A stretch of DNA of 64,000 nucleotides, from positions 2,881,001 through 2,945,000 of the forward strand of contig JAIGNY010004520.1 of NCBI GenBank assembly GCA_020152595.1, written 5' to 3'. The stretch is from Chiridota heheva. Taxonomy: Eukaryota; Echinodermata; Holothuroidea; Apodida; Chiridotidae. The notes below the pieces were generated by a model. That model had not been told where the DNA came from. It made no database searches and was given only the letters and a program-made list of their open reading frames with translations. Made by a program: the position numbers and the translations under genes. Position 1 is the stretch's first letter; every line of letters begins with the position of its first letter. Positions 23,018 through 33,790 of this stretch are shown here, one piece after another.

Positions 23018-23547
23018 GCCCTGCTTAACTTGGGACATACATATTGTTTACCTAAGACTTATGTTTTTAATCGTCGCCAGCTGGCTATAGACAAACTTCT
23101 CGAGGCACATTCACAGAATATCAATGGGCACTTTAGAAGTAGTTTAAGTATAACAAAACTTGAGGAAATACGGTCCTTGTCTGAACTTGTCTCAGTGGAC
23201 ATGCCTCGGTACACGACTTTTGCTTCTTGGCTGCTTGGAGTCAGGAACCCAGGATGCTCCCGTCGATTGTTGAGACATCGCCAAGTGGATGTACATATCA
23301 GGATACCGAGCTGCTTCTACTGCCTGACTATATTATACACTTTTCCCGTTATCAACATGATTTGCAACGATCAGTACTCTGAAAACCAGGACTTATTTGA
23401 ATCGTATCTTTCAGCTTGGTTGCATCAAGATATTGAGAATATGACGACCTGTGGTATTCCTCAACAGTTCTGGAGCTACACTGGTTCAGAAGTTGTATCT
23501 ATTTTCAATTTTAAGAACTGTTCGAATTTCTCTTCAAGTGAGAGTTT
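23018..23547 (+). CDS. Unrecognised gene, third-from-last exon (5' limit uncertain)
   Basis: A long open frame without low complexity until its end, encoding about 176 residues. I do not recognise the family. Visible features: a charged N-terminal half (RRQLAIDKLLEAHSQNING), a WLLGVRNPGCSRRLLRHRQV stretch, then a short hydrophobic, cysteine-containing segment (CFYCLTILYTFPVINMI), and then a W-rich acidic part containing SAWLHQDIEN and PQQFWSYTG. The upstream stop at 23015-23017 coincides with an AG that could be the acceptor. Alternatives are an AAG at about 23065 or a CAG near 23084. The frame continues across donor TT|GTATGT at 23548 into the next exon in phase. A second donor-like site (CAA|GTGAGA at 23538) would break the frame. 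Upstream exons were not found. Confidence 0.6.
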
Positions 23548-23600
23548 GTATGTGTGTGTGTTTGTGTGTGTGTGTGAGGGGAGGAGTTATAAAATACCCC
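23548..23600 (+). repeat. (GT)n microsatellite in short intron
   Basis: GTATGTGTGTGTGTTTGTGTG tract immediately after the predicted splice donor of the unrecognised gene. The donor's GT dinucleotide merges into the repeat. Confidence 0.8.
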
Positions 23601-23698
23601 CATCCTCCCGAAAATGTATGCCTATGTTTCTCATCCATTTGACCAACCGTCTCCATCCCTTCCTATCCCATTCAAGTTGGCTAGACTTGGCTCTTTAG

Positions 23699-23882
23699 AT
23701 TCATAAAGAAAAAGTTAAGTGAGGAGCCAGAGCAATCTTTGTGGCATCAGAGATATATTGTTTCAGCATATCCCTGGTTGCACTTTCACAACAATCTGCA
23801 CATAGGAACACAAGTAAAATACACAAGATACATATTTTCTGAACAACTGCAAGGAATTAAAAGCTCTTCGACTGTGCGAGGC
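23699..23882 (+). CDS. Unrecognised gene, penultimate exon
   Basis: This exon has an acceptor (GGCTCTTTAG) and donor (GGC|GTAAGT). It is in phase with the previous exon, completing a leucine codon, and gives 61 residues beginning FIKKKLSEEPEQSLWHQRYI, followed by an aromatic-rich stretch with PWLHFHNNLHIG and a KYTRYIFSEQLQG segment. The 151-nt intron in front contains a (GT)n tract and in-frame stops in all relevant readings. Codon usage and absence of repeats support a real exon. No family was identified. Confidence 0.62.
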
Positions 23883-24523
23883 GTAAGTAACATCCTTTTT
23901 ATTACTTCCTCGAAAGCCTGATTGTGCATGCGGCAATTATCATGCGCTTTCATTGTACATCACCTGCTGTCTGCTCTGATTTCTCAATCAATATTCAATT
24001 ACTGATATGATATTGTAACAACAATTTAAAGACAGGAAATATTGCGTATAAATAATTGAAGAAAATTGGGTCACAGCTTTGACGCTTATGGTCAGGCTGC
24101 AGGCAAATCACCCTTAAGGGGGAACATTTAGGAGGGACGTGCACTTCCCCCATTTGGCCACGGGACTGCGTATGACACATATGGTAAGACAGGGCTGTAG
24201 GATCATATTAGGGCAAGAGTGACATTTTTCCACGCACAATAATTTGCACAGTGGCATATTATGTGGCATATGCATAAGACAAATGATGTCATATTAAGCA
24301 AAGGACAGTGCTCGGCCCTAAGGTCTTCTACTGACATGTTTACTAGTATGTAACAAAAAACGAACATGAAAAGAAAACTAAAATTATGGGTAAAAAGGTC
24401 CACTGAGACATGGCTTAAATTTTGACAGAATTTTCTAAAATGTTGCATTATGGAGCTAAACATGAAGGAAGTTTTTTTTAAAAATGTCAATGTACTTTGC
24501 ATTTCTGATGTGTAGGCCTACAG

Positions 24524-24628
24524 GAAGTTGATTCCTCTTCCGAGGATCATATCAGGAAGAGGCTCTATAAGTGCAAGTCGTATGACGGGTTCGTGGCTCA
24601 AAAAAATAGTGGTGTAGATAAAGTGTAG
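24524..24628 (+). CDS. Unrecognised gene, terminal coding exon
   Basis: After acceptor TGTAGGCCTACAG the frame continues in phase 0 from the previous exon. It gives EVDSSSEDHIRKRLYKCKSY and then DGFVAQKNSGVDKV, with stop TAG at 24626-24628. The three joined exons give at least 272 residues. A possible poly(A) signal (AATAAA at 25346 and again at 25352) would give a 3' UTR of roughly 0.7 kb that includes a solo arm of a foldback element. Assignment as the last exon rests on phase, the splice site and hydrophilic composition only. Confidence 0.5.
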   Translation, partial: EVDSSSEDHIRKRLYKCKSYDGFVAQKNSGVDKV

Positions 24629-24734
24629 CGAAGGCACCTGCCGACCGTCCAGTTTGCAGATATAGCAGCTAGGGCAGATATGTAATCAGGTGACTGTTGA
24701 CAGAGAGACTTGTATGTAATGACTAATACTTCAA

Positions 24735-24900
24735 AGGATTAGTTCAGTGGTCAAGCATGTTCATCTTAAATGAAAGAGGACTTCAATAGAAACAAAATGA
24801 TGGAGAACGCATTCGAAAATCTTATTCCGTTAAAGAAATTTTCAAGTCTAAAGTTTGGTATAATTTCTGTCGAAATGATTGAAATCAGACTAGTTGAAAG
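24735..24900 (+). mobile_element. Solo left arm of the GGATTAG(T/C)TCAGTGGTCAAGC foldback family
   Basis: AAGGATTAGTTCAGTGGTCA and the next ~150 bp match the left arm of the element at 44654-45416, including the distal AATCAGACTAGT. No matching right arm was found within the next kilobase. Confidence 0.65.
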
Positions 24901-25443
24901 TTGGAGTTTCAAAAAGTTAAAATTTCACCCACAATACACCTATACAAAGAATGCGGTGACAGTCAATGTGAATTACAGCGTCACCTTTTGAGATATTTTG
25001 GCTTCACCAGCCAGACAAACAAAAAAGTACAGAGATTTTGTTCTTTTTTGGAATTCTGTCTGCAGGTCTGTCTGACAGTCTGTGAAAGCTCTTTGGTCTG
25101 ACCTTTTATACTCGCATCACATGTTTACCGTTAGGATACAAAATACATTCGTAAATCTTCTTGTAAAAATAGAAAAAGCAAAGCTTGAAATCCAGGACTT
25201 ATATAAATTTGAAATCTTGGAATGAATTTCAACATGTCAGAGCAATTAGTATTCAATATGTTTATAAGGAAAATGAATCAATTTCTATTAGGAGCTGTTA
25301 AACTGATGAAATCATGGATTTGCGTAGTGTTTATTGTACCTGTGAAATAAAAATAAAATCTAAAATCTTTAATTTCAAACAATTTTGATGCATTTTTGCT
25401 TGTTCAAGATTGTGAAATAATCTAGTTAATGTTAACTCTAGTT

Positions 25444-25663
25444 CAGGCACGTGGCCAAGGGGGTGTTTCGGCTCCCCTCCCCCAACCCCTTGCTGAATGT
25501 CGATTTTTTTTTTTTTTTTTGGGGGGATTTCTTTTTTTAATATTTGTTTTATTCTAACGGTTATGCTTCTGAGTTTTTCGACCTTATATATAGTTTACTC
25601 AGATGGATATTCATTTTCATAGAGGTCCGCTGCCCGTCTTTAAAATTTCTGGCTACGTGCCTG
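25444..25663. mobile_element. hAT-like MITE with 8-bp target duplication
   Basis: Ends CAGGCACGTGGCCA / TGGCTACGTGCCTG and perfect flanking duplication CTCTAGTT (25436-25443 and 25664-25671). It is 220 bp long with an internal poly-T/G tract and no coding capacity. Confidence 0.93.
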
Positions 25664-25671
25664 CTCTAGTT

Positions 25672-27035
25672 TGGTGCCAGTTAACTTCAAAAAGATGTCC
25701 CCTTACTACATAGTAGATAAGTCTGGCCATAGCTTTACAACAGGCTGCGTAGAAAACGGTGGAACGAAGAGGGGAGGGAAGGGGGTCACAGGAGCAATCC
25801 ATAACTATTAACATTGCTCGAAATCTGAACAGCTATTAGCGATTGGAGTGGATGAAATTGAAATGTTGTTTTCAATTACAAACATTTGCAATTAAAGGGC
25901 AGTCATTAAAAAAAGATTATCTTACATCATTTGTATAACTTAAATTAAACCAAGAAGATAAACCTTACTAATTAGTGATAACCCTGCTACCTGTTATGAT
26001 AGCTCTCCGGCCCAGAACAAAGCCTAAAGTTCAAGTTGATTTAATAAACGTGTAAAACTGTCAGACAGTATAGGTGACAAGATCAAAATGTAGATGAAGT
26101 TCCGTCGTATGACATTTGTAGATCGTATGATAAATCTCTATGAATATTCAGTATGCAAATAAGCTTGTCTATTGTTGTCAGATTGTGTATTTGAGATTTT
26201 TACAAACAAATATAGCTCGAATTATGAAGAACCGTAGTAAGTGGACTTAAAATGAAGTGTAACTTCGATTTACAATCAAGCTAGGCATTAGGAGCTGTAG
26301 TTATTCAGAAAAATATCATTCAACTTCATAACAAGCAACCATAGAGAGATTTTAGTTAGGGTGGGGTGTGGGGGGGGGAGCTGTGGGGTGGAGGGGGAGG
26401 GGGATATGCACTAGGAGTAGTTATTTACAAATATACTATTCAACTTCATTTTTATAACAAGCAACCATAGGCTTTGAGATATTTAAGTTGGGAGGAGGCA
26501 AACCATGATGGGGGGAGACATTTTTTGGGGGGGGGGCGGGGGGTTGATCATCCCGTTAATTATACATGTAATTCAACTTCAGGCATGTTTGTATTATTAA
26601 TTATAAGAGCCAGTGATTAGTAAATCTTTGAGGGAAATTGCACCCCATAGCCCCCTATGAAAAATTGCACTCCATATATAGCCCCTACACCCATATAAGC
26701 AACCATAACTGTGGTATCCTACAGATTAACCAGGGATACTGATTAACATAAAAGTTATCTTAGGATAAGAACTGTTACCCATTCAACCTGTTAATGTTCA
26801 CATTGAACCAATTGCCATCATGATTGACTTGGTAGGTTTCCATAGGGAAAAAACAAAAACAAAAACGAAGTGGAAAGAATGTTATGAGTTGCCGCAACCT
26901 GCAACAGAGATCACGGAAACAATAAATACTGAAAGTGATTTTCACTAAATTTGGGGCAGTCATTTACAACGAAATTTAACTCCAAAGTTTACAATTACAA
27001 ACAACCGTTTGGTAATTGAAATTCTGTATGTATGA
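25672..27035. other. Gene-free stretch with G-rich tracts
   Basis: G-run clusters at about 26365-26405 and 26515-26545 could form G-quadruplexes. A duplicated phrase (ATTCAACTTCAT...AACAAGCAACCATAG) occurs at about 26318 and 26440. Confidence 0.4.
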
Positions 27036-27039
27036 TTTA

Positions 27040-27325
27040 GGGAGGTTGGTACGTGGTGCAGCGGCTCAGGTGTCCTGCTCGTATTTAAAAGGTACTGGGT
27101 TCGATTCCTGTCGTGAGTGCTGCATTGTGTCCTTGAGCCACGTCACTCTACTTGCTTCAGTCCACTCAGCTGTAAAATGAGTACCAGCACTGCTGGGGAG
27201 TTAATCTTCGATGGACTGGTATCCTGTCCAGGGAGTCATGCACTCTCATCTGCTTGCGCCATTGAAACCGGGAATAAGCATTGGCTCTATTATGGCTCGA
27301 ATGGATCTAACTTTTTTTTTTAGTT
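27040..27325 (+). mobile_element. tRNA-derived SINE, copy A
   Basis: An A-box-like GGTGCAGCGGCTCAGG and a B-box GGTTCGATTCC are spaced as in tRNA promoters. They are followed by a body with CTACTTGCTTCAGTCCACTC, AGCTGTAAAATGAGTACCAG and GCTGGGGAGTTAATC. The body matches the reverse complement of 58620-58899 at roughly 80% by eye, establishing a dispersed family. Confidence 0.85.
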
Positions 27326-28101
27326 GGTGTGATCGTAATACGGTCGGTGGCATGACAACTGCCGTTTATGTAAATTGTAATCGACTCACTGCATATATAT
27401 TACCCCTTACTCTACCAGCACTTTTTTGAAAAAGCGTTTGGAAGGCGGGGTCAAAGATGAGGCACCCAACACGGCGATAATATCGCTGCGTGGTAGAGTA
27501 AGGGTTCAGCACATGCTGATTATTGAAAGGTCCTCTGGTCTTCCAAGCAGCAGAGTCGGCCTCGTTTCGCATCAGTGACCCAGTGGGTCAACAACGCCCT
27601 ACCCTGCATAATGGCTTTCAGATGAGTTGAGAATCACATGATGAAATCCCTCTATATAGGCAGCTTTTATATTTACCAGAAAGAGCTTTAAATTCTAAAC
27701 AGATTAATCTTAAGATTATGCCAAAATTATCTTAGTTTTCGGGTTATGGCTAATTTAATTTTGAAGATTTTCGAAAGTATGCAAACGTTGTGATGTATGA
27801 AAGAGTAAGGCAGCTCAAAATCTTTGAATTCTTACAATTTCCGTCCTAAATTTGAGTCACTGATGATTGTTTTTCCTCCTAATTATTGATTGAGGGTATG
27901 ACAGAGATTCACAACCTGTTGGTCATGTTCAAGTGCTTCCATTTAAACTATGAATACAAATAAGTTAACATATAGAATTTCATAGGTTTCTCTTTATGTC
28001 ACAAAATTTCAATAAAATTTGCATAATTTATAATAGTATGGCATAGAAATTTATGCTGTAAGATGGTAAATTTTCACAAAACCTGTTCACATTTCCAGGG
28101 T
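27326..28101. other. Gene-free stretch
   Basis: A short interrupted inverted pair (TTACCCCTTACTCTACCA at 27400 and TGGTAGAGTAAGGGTT at 27490) flanks 27418-27489, suggesting a small foldback. The remainder is A/T-rich without features. Confidence 0.4.
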
Positions 28102-28464
28102 TTACAGACCTTTTCTGGATAACTAATTTTAAAAATGTCACATGGCAGAGATTCACGTGTCCATAATGGACCAATCGTATACTGGAGGAATCTTATTGAC
28201 CAATAAAATACTGGAGGAATCCTGGCCGTCTGCACGATTCAAGCACGGTATGGGACGAAGCGTATGAAAAAATGTTTTCAAGCGCACGTATCATACGTGC
28301 GTTATACAAGAAGGAAATACGTGCACGTATTGCTGCTTACATTTGTTCCCTTAAACCTGCACCTGATTGGTTGGGAAACAAAAGGAAAAGTTCCCCCAGC
28401 ATTTGATTGGTCAAAGTACTTAAGAAATCACGTTCGGCTAAACTCGGTTTGAAAAGGTGTATAG
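28102..28464. mobile_element. Dispersed ~365-bp element, copy A (GGCCGTCTGCAC family)
   Basis: Homologous throughout to 36112-36497. Shared stretches include GAGATTCACGTGTCCATAAT, GGACCAATCGTATACTGG, TTTTCAAGCGCACGTATCAT, ACCTGCACCTGAT and a CAGCATTTGATTGGTC box. Termini are ACAGACCTTTTC and GAAAAGGTGTATAG, a degraded version of the inverted ends seen in copy B. It is rich in CCAAT and ACGTG words. Confidence 0.8.
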
Positions 28465-28860
28465 CATATTTCTAGAACCTAAGCTCTGAAACTACTTGCT
28501 ACCTGTTCATAAATCTTTCAAACTGGTAATGGGACCAACATATGCCTTGCCATCTGGGGTTCAGTTAATGTTAACACTCCACTATTGGTCCCCACAGTGT
28601 AATAAAATACTCAGGCACGGCTAAGAAACATTTTTAGTGTCATTTAGAGGACAAAATAGATGAGGTTTTTTCATGTACCTTCATGCACTATAACTACTCT
28701 TGCGCTTCCAATTACTGTTTCTTTTGATTAATTGTCAACATTGGGTGTAGGGGCTGTTCCCCCCACCCCCCTCCCAACTTAGAGAAAAGTCCTGGCTGCG
28801 GAGCTCTTAACTACATAACATCTGAACTAGTCTTAACTGGTAATTGTAGAAATACTATGC

Positions 28861-30498
28861 TCCTTTAACACCAGGCCCCCTTTATACACCCAGGTCATCC
28901 CTAACACCAGGCCCCTTTATACACCCAGGTCATCCTAACACCAGGCCCTTTATACACCCAGGTCATCCCTAACACCAGGCCCCTTTATACACCCAGGTCA
29001 TCCCTAACACCAGGCCCTTTATACACCCAGGTCATCCTTACACCAGGCCCCTTTATACACCCAGGTCATCCCTAACACCAGGCCTTTATACACCCAGGTC
29101 ATCCCTTTATACACCCAGGTCATCCCTAACACCAGGCCCCTTTATACACCCAGGTCACTTAACCAGGCCCCTTTATACACCCAGGTCCCTTTATACACCC
29201 AGGTCCCTAACACCAGGCCCCTTTATACACCCAGGTCAGGCCCCTTTATACACCCAGGTCATCCCTAACACCAGGCCCCTTTATACACCCAGGTCATCCT
29301 AACACCAGGCCCCTTTATACACCCAGGTCATCCCTTTAACACCCAGGTCATCCCTAACACCAGGCCCCTTTATACACCCAGGTCATCCTAACACCAGGCC
29401 CCTTTATACACCCAGGTCATCCCTAACACCAGGCCCCTTTATACACCCAGGTCATCCTTAACACCAGGCCCCTTTATACACCCAGGTCATCCCTAACACC
29501 AGGCCCCTTTATACACCCAGGTCATCCCTAACACCAGGCCCCTTTATACACCCAGGTCATCCCTAACACCAGGCCCCTTTATACACCCAGGTCATCCCTA
29601 ACACCAGGCCCCTTTATACACCCAGGTCATCCCTAACACCAGGCCCCTTTATACACCCAGGTCATCCTAACACCAGGCCCCTTTATACACCCAGGTCATC
29701 CTTAACACCAGGCCCCTTTATACACCCAGGTCATCCTTAACACCAGGCCCCTTTATACACCCAGGTCATCCCTAACACCATCCTTTATACACCCAGGTCA
29801 TCCTAACACCCAGGCCCCTTTATACACCCAGGTCATCCCTAACACCAGGCCCCTTTATACACCCAGGTCATCCCTAACACCAGGCCCCTTTATACACCCA
29901 GGTCATCCCTAACACCAGGCCCCTTTATACACCCAGGTCATCCTTAACACCAGGCCTTTATACACCCAGGTCATCCCTAACACCAGGCCCCTTTATACAC
30001 CCAGGTCATCCCTAACACCAGGCCCCTTTATACACCCAGGTCATCCTTAACACCAGGCCCCTTTATACACCCAGGTCATCCCTAACACCAGGCCCCTTTA
30101 TACACCCAGGTCATCCTTAACACCAGGCCCCTTTATACACCCAGGTCATCCTTAACACCAGGCCCCTTTATACACCCAGGTCATCCTAACACCAGGCCCC
30201 TTTATACACCCAGGTCATCCCTAACACCAGGCCCCTTTATACACCCAGGTCATCCCTAACACCAGGCCCCTTTATACACCCAGGTCATCCCTAACACCAG
30301 GCCCCTTTATACACCCAGGTCATCCCTAACACCAGGCCCCTTTATACACCCAGGTCATCCCTAACACCAGGCCCCTTTATACACCCAGGTCATCCTTAAC
30401 ACCAGGCCCCTTTATACACCCAGGTCATCCCTAACACCAGGCCCCTTTATACACCCAGGTCATCCCTAACACCAGGCCCTTTATACACCCAGGTCATC
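28861..30498 (+). repeat. 35-bp minisatellite, ~46 copies
   Basis: Near-identical units built from CCCTAACACCAGGCCCCTTT joined to ATACACCCAGGTCAT span about 1.64 kb. Variants have one to three fewer C residues or skip part of a unit. High uniformity implies recent expansion. Each unit holds AGGTCAT. No coding potential. Confidence 0.97.
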
Positions 30499-30733
30499 AT
30501 GTGTGACTGCTCCCCTATAAAAACAAAAATAGAAACACAAAGAAAAGAAATGAAACAGAACTTGAATGACATACAGTAAAGTACCCCTTTATTGGATAAC
30601 TTTGTATAGCTCGCATGGAAAGCACTGATCAACAAATCAAGAAGGAAAATGAAAAAGATTTACAAGACAACTTTTGCAGCCTTCTGCAAACACCTCATTA
30701 AATGGCAAGATAATTATATCAGAGGAGATTTAT

Positions 30734-31555
30734 AAAGGATAAGTTCAGTGCTCAAGGAAGTCAACTAGGACTTGAAAAGAAACAAAATATTGAAGGAATG
30801 ACTTTAATTTATTCTGTCAATGAGATGTTCAAATCTTAAGTTCTGCCACGTTTTTGTAGAAATGGCTGGTGTCAAAAGTCTACTGCAGAAGGTTGAGTGG
30901 CACCCTGCCTGCCACATTTTTGTAGAAATGGCTGGTGTCAAAAGTCTACTGCAGAAGATTGGATGGCACCCCGCTTGCCACATTTTTGTAGAAATGGCTG
31001 GTGTCAAAAGTCTACTGCAGAAGGTTGAGTGGCACCCTGCCTGCCACATTTTTGTAGAAATGGCTGGTGTCAACAGTCTACTGCAGAAGGTTGGGTGGCA
31101 CCCTGCCTGACACATTTTTGTAGAAATGGCTGGTGTCAAAAGTCTACTGCAGAAGGTTGGGTGGCACCCTGCCTGCCACACTTTTGTAGAAATGGCTGGT
31201 GTCAACAGTCTACTGCAGAAGGTTGGGTGGCACCCTGCCTGACACATTTTTGTAGAAATGGCTGGTGTCAAAAGTCTACTGCAGAAGGTTGGGTGGCACC
31301 CTGCCTGCCACATTTTTGTAGAAATGGCTGGTGTCAAAAGTCTAACCACCCTCATTTTCATATCTTTCTCAACAATTATTCATTTACTGTTAAGACAATT
31401 AACAATTATTTTTCTTCTTCAAACTTCGAGGCAGAACATTAAACTTGAACATCACCTTAATGGAAAGATTTTGAATGCTTTCTCCACCATGTTGTTTCTT
31501 CTTCAATCCTGTTTCATTAAAGATAAGACTTCGTTGATCACTGAACTAATCCTTT
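30734..31555. mobile_element. TIR/foldback element filled with 66-bp tandem repeats
   Basis: Inverted ends AAAGGATAAGTTCAGTGCTC / GATCACTGAACTAATCCTTT belong to the same family as 44654-45416. The interior (30850-31350) is an array of 66-bp units, so the central part of the element has been replaced by or expanded into tandem repeats. No clear target duplication. Confidence 0.75.
30845..31350. repeat. 66-bp tandem repeat, ~7.5 copies
   Basis: Units contain TTTTTGTAGAAATGGCTGGT, GTCAAAAGTCTACTGCAGAA and GGTTGGGTGGCACCCTGCCT. Because 66 is divisible by three, a 185-codon frame stays open on the minus strand with a 22-residue period, and shorter frames on plus. No start context, splice or homology supports a gene. 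Confidence 0.95.
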
Positions 31556-32439
31556 CAAGATTTTTCTTTTTTTATCACAAGATTAGCTTAAAAACCTGGG
31601 TTTACATCATGTTTTGGAATAACACACCACATTTACATCAGTAAAACAAGCTCCAAAAATTAAAAAAAATCAAACTATCACAACAACTTTTCATCTTCAT
31701 CTGACTAAGAACGAAGCAGTAATTAGTTTTTAGAGATAAAATACTTGCATGGACTCTCAGATATATTAGTATGTGATAGTACAACTACAACCCCAAGGAA
31801 AGAACTTGACTATTTCACAATCACTTTTTTAACATGAGGTACTAGACAAACAGCTTTATCAGGGGACATTCTTATCAATTTTCACAGTATGGCACACAAA
31901 ACAATCCCAATAGCTTACAAATTCCACTCTTTATACAGAAAACCCACCCAAAATCCAAAGGTCAAAGAACTGTATCTTAATTTGTCTCCAAAACACTATC
32001 CCACCTTGCACAAAAGTGATACAACTTATTCAACCATAACCCCTAAGAACAGATACAAATTCCAGTCATTCAAAAGTTTTCCTAAAAAGTCAATTGATCT
32101 ATTTTTTTTTCTGGATTAGTCACCTCAAAAGATTAAAACGGGAAAGAAATTCCTTACAGGAGCCATAGGGATACTCATAGGTAGTAGGGGTACAGGACCC
32201 ACTGCTTCCTCTTTTCCACAGCTCATGCCTCTTCTCCTTCCACACATACATTCTTCATTGTTTCCTTGAATACATTTGTGTTACTTTAATGATCAAAGTA
32301 TGACTCCCCCTTCCACCCAACCTCATTGCCACGTAAATTAACCTGTTATATCACATTTAATTTTGTAGCCATTTTATCCCATAATGCCCCTGCAGCTATC
32401 AATCTTTTAATGCAAGACTCATAACACAAAAAGATGTCA
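31556..32439. other. Gene-free stretch
   Basis: A/T-rich, with a 76-codon open frame at 31.9-32.1 kb that has no recognised similarity. No other features. Confidence 0.4.
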
Positions 32440-32442
32440 TTA

Positions 32443-32768
32443 TGCACTTGTCAGTTGCATGACTTACCCCTACTACCCCCGGCAATGTCAATAAAAGGCG
32501 AGTCATTGACATATGAAATAGTGACTCACATGTGCGTCATTGTACCAAATTGTCAGTCACCAGAGTGACTCTGGGGTGGGTCAATTTACTTCAGACCCAT
32601 TAACTTTGTACAGAGGTGATTGATATGGGGTAAGACATTTCACAAAAAATTGTCAGTCACCTAAGTAACTGAGGGGTGCGTCAATGTACATGTTTTGTCC
32701 ACCCACTTTGGTGCAATGACTCACCTTGTCCATTGGTGTAGGGGTGAGTCACACAATTGACAAGTGCA
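32443..32768. mobile_element. Harbinger-like MITE with TTA target duplication
   Basis: Inverted ends of about 30 bp (TGCACTTGTCAGTTGCATGA / ...CACAATTGACAAGTGCA) are flanked by TTA on both sides (32440-32442, 32769-32771), the 3-bp duplication typical of PIF/Harbinger elements. Internally there are repeated GTGACTC/GAGTCA words and two GTCAGTCACC(A/T)(A/G)AGT(G/A)ACT blocks. No transposase. Confidence 0.82.
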
Positions 32769-33059
32769 TTATTCCACCACAGTAGAGAAAACTGTTGAAG
32801 ACGTAGGCCCAACAATTATCTTCAATTAGATCAATACTGGTGTTTTACAAATCGGGCAGCTTTATTTTCCCTTTGCCAGATATACCTACAAAACACCACC
32901 CCACTAATCCTAAAATAACTACTTTTCTTTTAATGTTTTATCTATGCTAACAATTTTACAGTAATATTTTTTTTATTTACAGTCAGTAATAGCTACATCA
33001 AATAAAATATTCTCTATCAACTGCCAGGAACTCATAACCTGAAATCTAACCTCTGCTGC

Positions 33060-33790
33060 ATCAAGTGATGGATTAGATCACATGTGATGGATTAGATCAC
33101 ATGTGGTGGATTAGATTACATGTGGTGGATTAGATTACATGGGCTGCATAAATTACACATGATATATAGATCACATGATATATAGATCACATGATGCATT
33201 GATGCACATAGATGCATTGATCATTAGATCACATGTGATGGATTAGATCACATGTGATGCATTGAACACATGTGATGCATAGATCACATTATGTATAGAT
33301 CACATTATGTATAGATCACATGTGATGCATTGATCATGTCATGTATTAGATCACCATGTGATTGATTAGATCACATGTGATGCATTGATCACATGTAATG
33401 CATAGATCACATGTAATGCATAGATCACATTATGTATAGATCACATGTGATGCATTCATTGATCATGTGATGTATTAGATCACCGTGTGATGGATTAGAT
33501 CACATGTGATGCATTGATCACATGTAATGCATAGATCACGTTATGTATAGATCACATGTGATGCATTGATCATGTGATGTATTAAATCACCATGTGATTG
33601 ATTAAATCACATGTGATGCATTGATCACATGTAATGCATAGATCACATTATGTATAGATCACATGTGATGCATTCATTGATCATGTGATGTATTAGATCA
33701 CACGTGATGGATTAGATCACAAGTGATGGATTAAATCAGATGTGATGGACTAGATACATGTGATGGATTGGATACATATACTCGTCAGAA
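33060..33790. repeat. Palindrome-rich minisatellite, GATCACATGTGATGCATTA family
   Basis: About 730 bp of 15-21 bp units (TAGATCACATGTGATGCATT, GATCACATTATGTATA). The core ATCACATGTGAT is a perfect 12-bp palindrome. Higher-order repeats of ~130 bp are visible (for example ~33320, 33430 and 33545). Confidence 0.95.

Noticed and set aside
24203..24502. 99-codon minus-strand frame in the intron of the unrecognised gene
   Set aside because: A/T-rich hydrophobic peptide without homology, antisense to an intron with good splice sites.
28861..30498. CRISPR-like array of regularly spaced repeats
   Set aside because: Units are contiguous 35-bp tandem repeats without unique spacers, in a eukaryotic intergenic context.
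30804..31361. 185-codon minus-strand open frame with 22-residue repeats (LLTPAISTKMWQAGCH type)
   Set aside because: The frame is kept open by a 66-bp tandem unit on both strands. There is no unique flanking coding sequence, splice site or homology.
31889..32119. 76-codon open frame (MAHKTIPIAYKFHSLYRKPT start)
   Set aside because: Lysine/tyrosine/serine-rich composition follows from A/T-rich sequence; no similarity recognised and no supporting splice sites.
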